Shown here in pieces: positions 23,301 to 34,696 of a DNA stretch of 64,000 bases. Numbering within the stretch: position 1 is the first letter of the stretch; each line of letters starts with the position of its first letter. The position numbers and the translations under genes are program-made. A model generated the notes under the pieces. That model did not search any database and had not been told where the DNA came from. It saw only the letters and a program-made list of their open reading frames with translations. Origin of the DNA: Notospermus geniculatus (Eukaryota; Nemertea; Pilidiophora; Heteronemertea; Lineidae); the NCBI GenBank assembly GCA_002633025.1, contig NMRB01000145.1:77438-141437 (forward strand). The letters are read 5' to 3'.

Positions 23301-25630
23301 CGTGGCGCAGGTGGTAACTTTGGTCATGGTTCCAACAGTAGTGGAGGCCCTGGATCTGTAGGCCGTGGTTCCAGCGGTGGCCAAGGCCGTGGTTTCAGCA
23401 GTAATGAAGGCACTGGGGATTCTCGTCCTACCCGATCTGGCCGTGATTATAGTGGTAAAACTGCGAATTCCAGCAATGCTGGCAATCGTGGTGGCTATGG
23501 CAATGCCAGCCAGGGTAAAGGCGGTTATGGAAGTGGCGGATCCAGCAGTTATGGTGACTCAGGCGGTTATGCTGGTCAGGATTCCAGTAACTCGGGCTCC
23601 AGTTCGGCTGGTTATGGAAGTGGAACTTATGGCGCCAACACTGGTGCTAATACCGGTACAACTTATGCCTACGGATATGGAGATCCAAGCCCTTTTGCAT
23701 CGGGGGTTCAAAGTTCAAGTTATGGTGGTGCTGGAGTCTATAACACTAGTACCACTACCATGCCCACAGCATATAACACCACAGCTGCCGCATATAGTAC
23801 CACAGCCGCAGCGTATGCGGCATATGGTAACATGGCAGCAGCATTCGGCACCATGCCCATGGCATATAATGCCATGGCTGGGGCATATGGGACCACCCCT
23901 GCTGCATTTGGTAGCATGACTGGAACATATGGAAATCAGAGTGCTGGTAATCAGAGCACTGGAAATCAGGGCACTGGAAGTCAAGGCACTGGAAATCAAG
24001 GAGCTGGTACTGGTTACACTTCTTGAGGAAAAAGGTTTGTATGGTCTTTTTAGCTCACCTGAGTGAGTTTATACCTTGCTGGTTTGTCCGTCGTTGTCAT
24101 CTGTCAAATTTTGGCCGTGATCATATATGACACTGGGAGGGGACTTAAAATTATCATTCGTTCCTTGATGGTACATATACATGTACACCATACATGTATA
24201 CCTAGGTGAGCTCATGGTCCCTGAACCGTTTCATTCTAAAGATTCAATGTAACTATGACTTGTGCATGTGTGACTGATTGTTGAGAGGAGCAGGTGGGCT
24301 GGCTGTACTGGCAGCACTTCATTTCACAGTTACGAAGCACTGTGATATTGCAATGTGGAAGTCTTTCTTCCAGAAAGATGGTATGTGGGTTGAATGATAT
24401 AGCTGAAACGAGCCAGATGCTACAGGTAGAAAGCTGAGCAGCCTGTACTAACATGTTCATGTATGCATGTCTGGTACCATGAACTAATACATGCCGATAC
24501 CCCGGTATTTATACCAGTCGCGTCCTTTTACTTCGGCAGTATCTCCACTTCATTACAAACAATCAATTTCATTCTCCATGTAAGGGGACAGAGTGAACCA
24601 AATGATTCTACCAAAACCAGTACCTCTTTCTCTCATCCACCCTGCATTTATCTCATATGTGCTGAGCTGTTTGGCTGTGGTGCTAGCATTTCCCTCTCAG
24701 TCTTAGGATGTCCGTCTGGATGTCCATGAAGGTTAACATGGTCAAAGGAGCCACAGAATTCAGGGTTAAGTCCGTAAGTGAATGACATAAGCAGGATAAG
24801 TAAGCTCTGGTTTTGGGCTGCGTATTCAATGATATAATACTGTTGGCAGGTTGAACTCCCTTTCGGAATTCAGTTCAGTTGGCCGTTGGCTTTCACATGT
24901 ACTAGCAAAGTACCCGTCGAATGACTGGTCATGAAAGTTTTTGTTGAAACGCGGGTGTTGTCCATAAAGCCGTGGAATGACGTCATAGGTGAATTGGCTG
25001 GCGTAGAAGCACGGCGTCAACACTCCCGGCCTGTGATCATGGTGATGACGTCAAAACGTCGTCTTCANCATGTTCATGTATGCATGTCTGGTACCATGAA
25101 CTAATACATGCCGATACCCCGGTATTTATACCAGTCGCGTCCTTTTACTTTGGCAGTATCTCCACTTCATTACAAACAATCAATTTCATTCTCCATGTAA
25201 GGGGACAGAGTGAACCAAATGACTCTACCAAAACCAGTACCTCTTTCTCTCATCCACCCTGCATTTATCTCATATGTGCTGAGCTGTTTGGCTGTGGTGC
25301 TAGCGTTTCCCTCTCAGTCTTAGGATGTCCGTCTGGATGTCCATGAAGGTTAACGTGGTCAAAGGAGCCACAGGATTAAATCCGTAAGTGAATGACATAA
25401 GCAGGATAAGTAAGCTCTGGTTTTGGGCTGCGTATTCAATGATATAATACTGTTGGCAGGTTGAACTCCCTTTCGGAATTCAGTTCAGTTGGCCGTTGGC
25501 TTTCTCATGTATTGTGTACTCCATGTTGAAATTCATTCCTGAATGGCATGCTAACAACTTTGTCTTCCATTTCAGGCAGTACATGAACAGGAGAGGTGGT
25601 TTCAATAGACCATTGGATTTCATTGCCTAA
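17323..25630 (+). CDS. SNRNP27: U4/U6.U5 tri-snRNP 27 kDa protein (SNRNP27)
   Basis: Seven exons: 17323-17362, 18034-18102, 18233-18362, 18672-18730, 19862-19941, 20211-20272 and 25576-25630 (164 aa; the human protein has 155). Starts MGRSRSRSRSPRR, as in the family. The conserved C-terminus is spread over the last three exons: LEGKNEEELQMMKVMGF, then GKNV...ITRKRRYR, then QYMNRRGGFNRPLDFIA. The protein is an RS-rich component of the spliceosomal tri-snRNP in the nucleus. Exons 2-4 code Gly- and RS-rich linkers (SSGAGG, RSRSRSRSPMRR), which are more glycine-rich than I would expect. Intron 4 contains a 1 kb foldback. Intron 6 (5.3 kb) contains the RGG exon at 22820-24026 and two tandem copies beside Ns at 21895 and 25068. 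Coding lengths and phases agree at all junctions. Confidence 0.93.
18736..19724. repeat. About 1 kb foldback element, arms about 375 bp (SNRNP27 intron 4)
   Basis: The left arm 18736-19110 is an imperfect reverse complement of 19351-19724. The outer ends are TACACTCTTGTAGGAAAGTA and its reverse complement. Paired inner blocks include GCAACATGTTGGGC, AATCGTCCGATTTC, CTCAAGAGAAAATGCC and GGACAGCCCCTCTT. The loop is about 240 bp. It begins 6 bp after the exon 4 donor. Confidence 0.9.
20819..22999. repeat. Direct duplication of about 1.08 kb across a single N
   Basis: 20819-21894 and 21897-22999 are about 98 percent alike with scattered SNPs and small indels. They abut at the N at 21895, and the first copy stops in the middle of the RGG exon. 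This looks like two haplotypes placed in tandem by the assembler rather than a real duplication. Confidence 0.85.
22820..24026 (+). CDS. RGG-box and prion-like low-complexity exon nested in SNRNP27 intron 6 (possible alternative terminal exon)
   Basis: Acceptor ...TTCATACAG precedes 22820. The frame is open for 402 codons to TGA at 24024-24026. The first about 60 residues (GPGDNIPGELFIMGEAG, then INTALSTAEVDDWLG) look like a folded segment I do not recognise. RGG/GRG repeats follow, with four copies of GGGRGSDR (24 bp unit, about 23078-23172). Next is a Gly/Ser/Tyr/Asn-rich stretch, then an Ala/Tyr/Met-rich block (AAYAAYGNMAAAFG) and GNQSTG-type hexapeptides. The exon needs phase 2 upstream. 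SNRNP27 exon 6 ends in phase 2, so splicing there would give a 548 aa protein replacing the QYMNRRGG end. Alternatively it is an independent nested gene starting at the ATG at 22866. A broken allelic copy is at 21715-21894. Confidence 0.7.
24452..25506. repeat. Direct duplication of about 440 bp flanking the N at 25068
   Basis: 24452-24893 and 25069-25506 are nearly identical (few SNPs, small deletion). Between them, 24894-25067 is unique sequence ending at the N. As with 20819-22999, the likely reading is allelic contigs joined in series, with one haplotype carrying the extra 170 bp. Confidence 0.8.
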
Positions 25631-26298
25631 TATTTTAACAACTGCAGCTGTGAAAAGTCAAATTTTTAAGACTGTTGTGTGTTCAGTGGTCTGTGGACTT
25701 GTAGTTTTGACACTGGAGAAAAAACATTGACCCTGACAGAACAAAAGAAAGATAGATATTCAAGGATGGAATGAACTGTTTGCAGTGATATTGAACTGGG
25801 CGGGGGCTAATATTTCTTCAGTTCAGGACAGTGTGTTCCTGGCTGGATCCATATATATGTGACCAGTGTTTGTGGCCAGGTACACATCTGTTGTGGAACA
25901 GAAATCAGTCATGTGTTAATGCAAGATAAAGCTCAGTCAGCCCTCGAGATCGTATCATGCAATGGATGGAAGTAGGTACATGTAAATAGAAACTTGAAGG
26001 ATTACACTGCTCGTTAGGAACAAAATGTACTCATGGTCAATGTTCAGTAGTGAAGCCAGCTTTCTTGGTGCTTGTCAACTTCCACAATTAGTTATGTGAA
26101 CGACTCGTATGCTCATATCAAGAAGGCTGGTCTCTTTGTCTACATTGATCAGTGCAGTTGGAGTTGGATTGATGTTGATTGACACAGCCAGTGACATGAA
26201 ATTAGTTTGGTTTGAGTTTCATTTTCGTCAAGAACTTGTCAGTTCACTTTCCGGTAAATAATACGATTCATGTATCGGTACGTTTCATTGTATGTCGA

Positions 26299-26304
26299 AA
26301 TAAA
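26299..26304 (+). terminator. Polyadenylation signal AATAAA of SNRNP27
   Basis: AATAAA about 670 bp after the stop at 25630, followed by a short tail of unrelated sequence. The best candidate 3' end for the canonical transcript. Confidence 0.65.
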
Positions 26305-27603
26305 ACTTGTAAAACTGTAACACAGGCTTCTTCATTCATGCTCGTGTCGTGAACAGCAGCTGCCACGACACAGGATTTCGCTCTCAGCAGATAAAAAGAT
26401 AACCTTGTGGTACAATCCAGTGAAGGGATTCAAGTTTATAGGAGCTGTCGGCGAGTTGACCAAAAGGTGTCACTACGACCCAATTCAATGCATATAGCGG
26501 ACCCATTCATCCCTGATTGAGCATCATTCAAGAGAAGTTTCTTTTGTATTGGTCTGCTAGAACTGTGCTGCCATCTTTTGGCAATACGCAAGGCTGACTA
26601 TTGAGCCACCTATCAGAATTGTCTGTGATCTAGAAACATGGTAAAGGGATGCATTAGAGTCCTGTTACAAAAGCAAAGTAAAAGAATTACGAGTAATTTT
26701 ACTGGTACATCTGCAGTTCCCGAACACATGATGTCCCTGCACAGGAATCCATTGGTGTATCTCATACAATTCGCATCAAACATTCAAAGTACCTACAACG
26801 TAAACCTACTCATGGAGTCCCGGCGGTGTAGGTCAGTTGGTACGCAGTGCCGACCACAACCAATGGACTAATTATCATTTGTATAGAATGGACGAAAATC
26901 CTTGGCCAGAAAAAGGGGCTAAAGAAGTGGTTTTGTTCCAGAAAAGTACAAGTGTATGTACTTATAATTGGACGAAACAGACGGGCAGAAAAAACCTTAA
27001 AACAAGCGATTTTCGTTCATAAGCGCATGTGCTTAAATACGCATAAATAAGATAAGTGTATTACTGCAGCCCCCCTCGTGTGAATGATTGGCTGTCAAAG
27101 CCTACCCTGTTGTGAACCCACGAAATGTACAGGGCTCGTTCAGATTGTACAGCCGGCATAGGAAGGTGCTATACCTGTAAGTAGGCATATAGGCAAGGAC
27201 TCCCAATATCTGAATTTCTTCACCCATTCTGCCACATACTAAAGCAGAAAGCAATCCAGCAGAGAATTTGATTCTCAATCTCATATCACAAGATATTTGC
27301 AAAGATTTTAAGTTTAACATACATGAACCGGTGTAACATTTTTCAGTGAGGCCCGTGTACCAGTGTTACAATACAATAGATTGACGGAATAAGCGGCGAC
27401 TTGACAATGCACGACACATAGAGAAACAGCGAGTCCGTTTCCCAGTGTGTTCCGAACAAGGGGAATCACACAGAAAAACAGCCACACTGAAAAACATTAC
27501 ACCGGGACCTGAATTAGGCTACCGGTAGTAAAACTGTGGGCAATACATGAACAAAGGAAAAACAATGAATGCAAGCCAGGCTGGCAAGGAACTTGTGTTC
27601 AAT
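26305..27603. other. Intergenic spacer between convergent SNRNP27 and HAUS8
   Basis: No gene seen. Contains the diverged dispersed repeat at about 26440-26600 (matching 3340-3490) and the MITE at 27327-27507. Confidence 0.6.
27327..27507. mobile_element. MITE with ACCGGTGTAACA-type ends, copy 2
   Basis: Ends ACCGGTGTAACATTTTTCAG and AAAAACATTACACCGG. The interior is the reverse complement of the element at 9061-9242 (GAAACAGCGAGTCCGTTTCC). A fragment sharing GCGGCTTATTCCGTCA is also visible at 34448. Confidence 0.8.
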
Positions 27604-27609
27604 TTTATT
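27604..27609 (-). terminator. Candidate polyadenylation signal of HAUS8
   Basis: TTTATT on the plus strand (AATAAA on the minus strand), about 160 bp beyond the HAUS8 stop at 27767-27769. Confidence 0.5.
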
Positions 27610-27766
27610 AGCAACGCATTCGAATACATAACAAAGCAAAAGGATGACCAGTGTGATTAATACTGTCTGAACTCTTGTGGGTTTGACAAATATGTACATC
27701 CGTGAACTCTTGGGCGACCAGCACCTCAAAGGAAATGGGAAGATGGGAGATGTATTCTGTGGTTAC

Positions 27767-30700
27767 TCAAGGCTCAGCCTCCTGAATCTCCTGTATCATC
27801 AGCGACATCTCATGAGTGGACAAGGTCTGCATTGCTGCGAGTAGCTCTTGACAACTGGAAAGAAGGAGGCGGTTCTGTTAACGTACATGTAGAGGTTCTA
27901 CTGTACCGGTACATGAATTGGCCACCACTCGGTGCTCACTTGATCTCCACTTGACCTGTATTGTAAGCACATGACGTCTCACACAAATACACAACAATGT
28001 TCTCACCTTTCCATTCTTTTAGTCTCCTCCTGTGAGGTTTTTTCCAGTTTATTCACAGCGCCTGCCAGAGACTTCACATCCTGCTGTTTCGGCCTAATCA
28101 TCGCATTCAACTCAGACAAAAGTTTCTCGCTCTCTTCCAAAGTCTGCAGTAAGGCATCTACAAGAAGAAGACACGAGAATATACGCAACAGAATTTAACT
28201 CAACAGGAAAAAAACATTTCCAAAGAACTTACTTTCATATTCCTCCTGATTTTCTGGCACATGGACTCCCCATACAGGTATCTGATGTCGAGTTGTATCT
28301 AAGGCCTCGGCAAGTGTGCTGTGTTGGCTGGCAAGCTTACTGATACTGTTGACGACAGGTCCTAGGCCTTGTTTCTGAAATGGACAATGGATGTTTGCAA
28401 TCAGTTTTGCCAGAAAGGAGTGCCATGCAAGATCTCTCTGGTGACACACGGAAGACAGAGGCAAAAACAAGAAAACTCTAACATGGCATATGGCTTAAGA
28501 AACCATAATCACAAGTTCAGTCTCTGAAACAGAAGATCTATAAACAAACACTACATGGTATCAAACCCACCTGCAGCTCAATTGCCTCATCCAAACGATT
28601 CAAATGTTTGACCTTCTCAATCTGTTGATCAAGGTCAAACACCTGCTGTCGAATCTGTTCATTTTCCTCCCAAAGTTTCGATGTGTACGCCATGAAATGT
28701 TTCTCCTGTGCTCTGAGCCTTTTATCAGACAAGGCATCGAGGTACAACCACTGGATATTTCTTGAGTGAAGCACATCGAGGTCATTTTGGTTGACATCAC
28801 TAGTCCCTTTCTGTAAAATAAACATTGTAACTTTATAATCTGTTTCAATACGAATGAATTATTGAGAACACGACAGTAAAACCCTACCTTCATTAGTTTG
28901 ACTTTTACATCTCTTGTCATAGAGACGGAACCAATACTCTCGATGGATGAATTCACCTCCATTGTCTTCGATCGCTTACGTGCTTGTGACTTGTGGAGGA
29001 TCTTCGCTGAAGATAGGATTTACAAGAAAATGATGAAGTTTAAAGGCGCTCTTCCATGGGGGTTGCTTAAGCTAACACCAACGACAACCGACAGCCTGTA
29101 ATTTTCTACAGCTAAGTTGTCCATAGTGGCATGAGAAAATTTCCACATTGAGCAGCAGTTTCTCAGCTATACATTGGAACAAGATCCTTGGCTCCTCGTC
29201 CTCCCACAGCAGGGGTTTTTACCTCGCTCCAGTTCATCCACTCACACAAACAAGTAGTGTGCGAGTGTATTGAAGGAAAGAGACCAAACCCCTGCTGTGG
29301 GAGGATGTTGGCTCCTTCACAAGTCTTACCTGGTCTTGGACAGGCAACTGGAGCTGCAAACGTACTATCATCCCCACTGCTAACATTTGAGATTGACGAT
29401 ATCGCAGATATGTCAAAAGGATATTGGTTTGGCTTGCCCCCAACAGAACTGCAGGTTGAGAGACCGCTGTCATTGACGGACACCTCCCTTACTTTCAAGG
29501 ATTGCAAAGCACCCTGTTTTCTCGACTGGTTCATATCACCGTGACTGGTTTGGCTTGTGGACATGGTGTTCCTTAGAATACTCTGTAAGTGAATGACCAC
29601 GACGTATTACTTCATACCAGACTTGTAGTTACAGATTCATGCATTCCTATCTGAATAAACCCATAACCCAAGGCTAACTTTCATTCTCACCAACTCACCT
29701 CATCCTTTTTAGCTTTGCTCTTTGCTTGCTGCATGTACTTGGACTGCACAACCTTATAAACTGAAAATAAACCATGGGTTGTGTAGACTGTGCGAGAACA
29801 GGTTAAAGGCTGCCAATGTTGTCACTAAATCTGGCTATCAAAGAAGTCACACTGTGGACACTGTCTTACCAACTTTCTTCTTCTTTTTGATTGTCTGTTG
29901 GTGACTAGGAGGGGAAACTCTGCAATATGAGATGAAATGATTGAATCTACATCATCAATCCAGGCTTACATTACAAGCATAAACATTTCGCGGAGCTGAA
30001 TGTCAATCTATATAATCTATACCTTAGCATCTGCATTTATTTCTTTGGCACCACATTAATTATGGCTACTCCACTAGAGGAGCCCAAAGTTACAAGTCAA
30101 CTTGCCAAGTTTCTCCACCTATGTTATGTATTGAAACTTACAATGTGCTTTGAGTACTTGGAGGATTAACCAGAGTTGATCCTGCTTCACTGACACTCGC
30201 CACTGCATCGCCATCACTCGCCTCCGAGTCTTGAACATCCAGTATGTTACTTTTCATGAAATTCGCCTGATGCGCACGATCGGGAACTTCACAGATTGGA
30301 CTGATGACACTATCCTGGTAATCCACAGAGACATTCCTTGCTCCACTGTTGGGATCCTTAGGGCTGCCTTGAATGATGTCAAGAGCGGATTAAAATGAGA
30401 CATCAAAATGCTGTAAAACATAAGGGCCTTTCATCATCTGCTCCTCAACAGAAAAGTATTCAGAAAGTTTTCAAGTGTCCAGGTTCCAGTAGGTTTGGTT
30501 TGAATCTCCTGAATGCTGAAAGATGCTGTTACCACCAGACCAAGTTCACTCTTTGACCTACCTGCAACAGTGTTCTGTGGAATAACCTGAGGTTTCTTGT
30601 GTAGTGGTGTCTTCGGTTGACTGACGTCGGTATAGTCTGTTTCACGGGTAACAGAAATCCTTGGGACTTGGTCAACGGACACTTGACGACTAAGTTCAGT

Positions 30701-33700
30701 ATTACCAGTATTTCTAAAGTAACAGGAAATGTTTTGAGTGCTTATTGTGATTAATTCACATTGGTGAAAGTAGCTCATGAACAGGGTGAAGACAGCTTAA
30801 GTATTGAACGTATTGTCAAGGTTCTATTCATAACTTTTATTAATTACCTTAAATTTCCTTCAACAGCATTAGGAGTGTGGCAGATAACCTTGACTGGTGA
30901 ATGCCCATAACCAATCTGGATATCAACTTCTGCAGTATCTGGACTCTTTGTCTGACGTGAGGCATTTACAACTAAGACATCTGGAGGAGTGCTGTGCTTT
31001 ATCAAGCTGGTCCGCAGCTGCAACTATAAAGAAAGAAGTACATGTAATGAACTCATGCATGTTTGATAAAATACAGAAGCATGTTATTCAAGCTGAGGTC
31101 TAAATATCTATATTATAAAGGAGAAGAGTCTGAACTTACAGCAGGATTAAATGATATCTCATGGTCCGAATCAGAGAGTTCTAAATCCCGTGCAGGTTTG
31201 CTCATCCTGGGAGACATAATCTGGGAGACTTTTGGAGCAGTCCTGGAAACAACAAAAATAGTGCCAATGGCACTGTGCCCGCTTGGCTTGACAGCATAGT
31301 TGTACGAATCATCAGCAATCTCACTTAAGCCATATCGTAAGTACAAACATGCCAAATTGCCATATAAAAGTATCATTGGGTAACAAGTTGATGAAGATCC
31401 GTTTTTAGTTTTGGCCCCTAGTGGCAAAGTCAAGAACCAGATTTCGCCAAAATTTTGTGTGTGAGTTGCTATAGCCTAGAGGTAGATATGTGCAAAGTTT
31501 CAAAGGAATAGCTGAAACCATTACAAGAAGTGCCAATTTCGTAACTTCAGACAAACTTTGACCTCTGTGACCTTGAAAATTAGGTCAAATTAAAAACTGG
31601 GGTATAGTGTTATGTATCCTCATTAGATATACCCATGATAAAAATTTGATGAAGATCCGTCTCGTAGTTAGGGAGAAATGGCACTTTAGGTGATTTTGGT
31701 TTTGGCCCCCTGGTGGCAATGTCAAGAACCAGATTTCACCGAAATGCTATCTGTAAGTTGCTATAACCTTGAGGTACATGTGTACAAAGTTTCAACACAA
31801 TAACTCAAACCATTATCAAAATATAGCCCTTTGTAATTTTTCACAAAACGCCCCCTGGAGGCCAAAATAGGAATCCAACCGTGCTCAAAATCGAACTCGA
31901 CCTAGATCTTAGGCCCATATATACACCCACCAAAGGCGAAAAAGATTCGTCAAAAAATAAACGTGCTAGAGCGCTAACAAACCAAAGTTTACGGATGCAC
32001 AAAACGCCCCCTGGAGGCCAAAATAGGAATCCAACCGTGCTCAAAATCGAACTCGACCTAGATCTTAGGCCCATATATACACCCACCAAAGGCCAAAAAG
32101 ATTCGTCAAAAAATAAAGGCGCTAGAGCGCTAACAAACCAAAGTTTACGGACGGACGTACGTACGTACGTACGTACGTACGTACGTACGGACTGACGCAC
32201 GACAGACCACCACTCAATGACCCCAACCACAGCATAAGCCCTGCTGGGCCTTGCGGCCAAGCGGGCTAAAAACTGGTCAGGTTGCATAACGACTGAGCTG
32301 AACACCAGGACATTTATTCTTCAAATTACTGAAAAGACTTGTTGCATGTTTGTTTCTCACCAGCCAATCACCCCATCTCCACCATACTCCAACACCATAC
32401 AATCTCATATTTCCAAAACCATCAGATTAAAGTACATGTATATCACTGTCTTACTTTCTTGGTGTGGATGCTGGATCGACAGGCTGTGTTATCTTTTTCT
32501 TGAACATCCTTTCCTTAGGTGATATTTCTTGCTCATCTCTCACTATGGATCTTTTATCTGAAATCCCAAAGTGATTGTTTTTTCAGATGAAAGATTCTTT
32601 ATTTACACACATGGAATCGCTTGAGTAAGCTTCTGTCGTGATGCTTCATTGTGAAATGATCAAATGTTGCTTGACCTGTTCTGCCCCAACTCTCTCCTCT
32701 CTCTGCATCGCCATCAATTCCTCATCCTTGTAATAATGCGGTAGCAATGGGAATGCCTACTGACTAGGCTAGGTACTTGATTTAGGGATAGGCAAATTAG
32801 CCTACCTTCTCCTGTACCACCACCACTAGCATTTCTAGAATGGACCGAAGTTCTCATGGTATGTGAAGTGAGATTGTCCTTTGCCGATTGAGCCAGCAGT
32901 TTTCCTTGGGCCAGTGGCCTCCTGGAAGTACACCGATGACATTAGCATGATTAGTAGATTATAAATAAAACTTACTTTTGTTCCGAGGTTTGACACACGG
33001 GCCCCTAGGCAGGCCTACCTACCTAGGTCTAGGCCTAATAGCTATGCGTGGCCTACCCCTAGGCAGGGTAGGCCTAACATGCTGGCTAGGCATGCATGAT
33101 TCAGGCCTAGGCCTAGGCCTACCCCCTAATATAGCAGTGTTCTCCACGGGTTTTGGTCTAAGACTAAGAGGGGCAGCATTGGGCGCGGGGGTGCTCTGAG
33201 ATGCGTTTTCTGTGCATCTGAGATGCATAATCGAGCGATCTAAATCATAAATATTACCGGTAGGCAGGGCCACCGAATTATTAAGTGGGGTGGGTCATTT
33301 TTAATCGGGGCGGATTTTACCGTTGGTATTTTTAAGAGGGGCAGGCCTAGCTAGGCTAGGCCTAGCCTAGGTAGGCCTACGCCTAGGCCTAGGCCCTAGC
33401 TAGGCCTAGGCCTACCTACAATCATGACAATCAGGCAAATCAAAATCATAGCCACAACTAGCCTAGGCCTAGGCCTAGTAGGTAGGGAGGGCCTAGTAGT
33501 GTCGTGTCGTGACTGCCATGATGACTGACAGTGTCACTGCAGACAACATGGCATGGCATGCACGTGTAGCCTAGGCCTACTGTCCGACAATAGATACACG
33601 ATGACAGTTTGTCATCCGACAAAAGAGTGACACCTTAAATTAAAACGACAGATTTTCTACCGTAGTATTGGGCACAAATGAATATAAACCAACGACGAAT

Positions 33701-33824
33701 ATTTCAATTCTACAGCCCACTTCCTTTCCAAATCACTCTTTTAATGGAAATCGGTTCACCTTTTGTCCTTTAATCCGACATTTTGTCGCGGAGCTGGCTT
33801 GTAGAGTTCTCGTTTTGACGCCAT
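27767..33824 (-). CDS. HAUS8: HAUS augmin-like complex subunit 8 (HAUS8/Hice1) with long N-terminal extension
   Basis: Fifteen exons, listed from the start: 33824-33760, 32921-32806, 32557-32455, 31242-31140, 31017-30848, 30713-30562, 30367-30142, 29919-29870, 29760-29699, 29582-29330, 29006-28888, 28810-28571, 28374-28233, 28157-28007 and 27854-27767. All phases fit: 679 aa against about 410 in human. Diagnostic motif EALDTTRHQIPVWGVHV matches the human TALDTTRHELPV region. Coiled-coil segments lie in exons 12-14. A basic KVVQSKYMQQAKSKAKK block (exon 9) corresponds to the start of the vertebrate protein. Augmin recruits gamma-tubulin to spindle microtubules, and the basic N-terminal part of HAUS8 binds microtubules. 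About 310 residues of Ser/Thr/Pro-rich sequence (exons 1-7) precede that block. Exon 2 has adjacent alternative AGs. Confidence 0.88.
31560..32275 (+). repeat. Repeat array in HAUS8 intron 3, with 156 bp tandem duplication
   Basis: Blocks shared with 3935-4280 (CTTTGACCTCTGTGACCTTG, CCTCATTAGATA) are followed by two copies of a 156 bp unit at 31842-31997 and 31998-32153 (starting CACAAAACGCCCCCTGGAGG), then an ACGT microsatellite. The end is a small hairpin, AGCCCTGCTGGGCC ... GGCCAAGCGGGCT, followed by AAAA. An earlier, diverged block repeats at about 31400-31540 and 31690-31830. Confidence 0.75.
32155..32189. repeat. Self-complementary (ACGT)n microsatellite
   Basis: About eight uninterrupted GTAC/ACGT units, flanked by ACGGACGG and CGGACTGACG. 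The tract is its own reverse complement. Confidence 0.9.
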
Positions 33825-34300
33825 GCTGGTCAGAATTTCCCGCCACGTGAGTCTTGAGCAATGCGACTCACTGCTGATATGCAGCGAAGCCACAGCTTGT
33901 GGGGCGTAATCTTCTGAGCAGCGCGAGACTAGGCCTTTAGTGCTCGCTGTACACATGTACATCTGTACCACATTTATTTACGTATTTGGTACGTCTCATT
34001 CAAATTCATCGATTTTTGACACGCACTTGGCCTAATTGATGTTAACTGTTTATTCATGTTTACCAATCAATAAATCACATAGCGCATGTGTTTTAGTCAA
34101 TGTTAATAACGGCGTAGGCCCTTCGCTTCGGCCTTTTTTCATTTTCATGATTTTGGAAGTTGAGTTGACCATGCATGCTGGTTCCTGGTGGTTGATGCAC
34201 ACACACATAGGCCTAGGCCTACGACATAGGCCTAGGCCTACGACATAGGCCTACATGACATAGGCCTAATGCACATGGATGATGGATGACATAGGCCACG
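32990..34300. repeat. AGGCCTA-rich tracts around the HAUS8 5' end
   Basis: Dense TAGGCCTA / CTAGGCCTAGG words at about 32995-33125, 33335-33500 and 34205-34270. They lie within HAUS8 intron 1 and upstream of exon 1. The same word is scattered through the whole window, so it is a genome-wide compositional habit with local expansions. Confidence 0.7.
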
Positions 34301-34696
34301 GTGGCTTTACACCATACCCTCTTACCTACTACTATGATACACACGGCACACACCCACACACAGGGCAGAGGCTAAAGTTTAGAATCCCTGATCGGAAGTG
34401 ACGTTACTTCGTGGCACACAATGGAAATCCTATTGTAGGCCTACAATGCGGCTTATTCCGTCAGTTGATGACGATGACCTTTTTTTGGGCACTGATCGGG
34501 GATTCTCGTTCCGAGGAATTATACTGTATATAATTCCTCCAAGCCTGTACAAACCTACCTGGCAATGACATGCAACACCTTTGACACAACATACCATATT
34601 AGCAATACCACTCCATGTGAAGCCTTTGTCATGTTCTCTTTTGTTTTTCATTTGCAGGTCCTTCTTTAGTCGTCTGTATCCAGAAAGCACTTCAAC
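33825..34696. promoter_or_regulatory. Divergent HAUS8 / BRF2 promoter region
   Basis: The two start codons face away from each other across 872 bp. An acceptor-like TTTTTCATTTGCAG ends at 34657, so BRF2 probably has a non-coding first exon within this stretch. No TATA box is evident. Shared control is an inference from arrangement only. Confidence 0.45.

Noticed and set aside
24463-25346. Two matching 88-codon frames (MHVWYHELIH...) as a small duplicated gene
   Set aside because: They lie in the allelic-looking duplication beside the N at 25068. Conservation reflects near-identity of the copies, not coding constraint.
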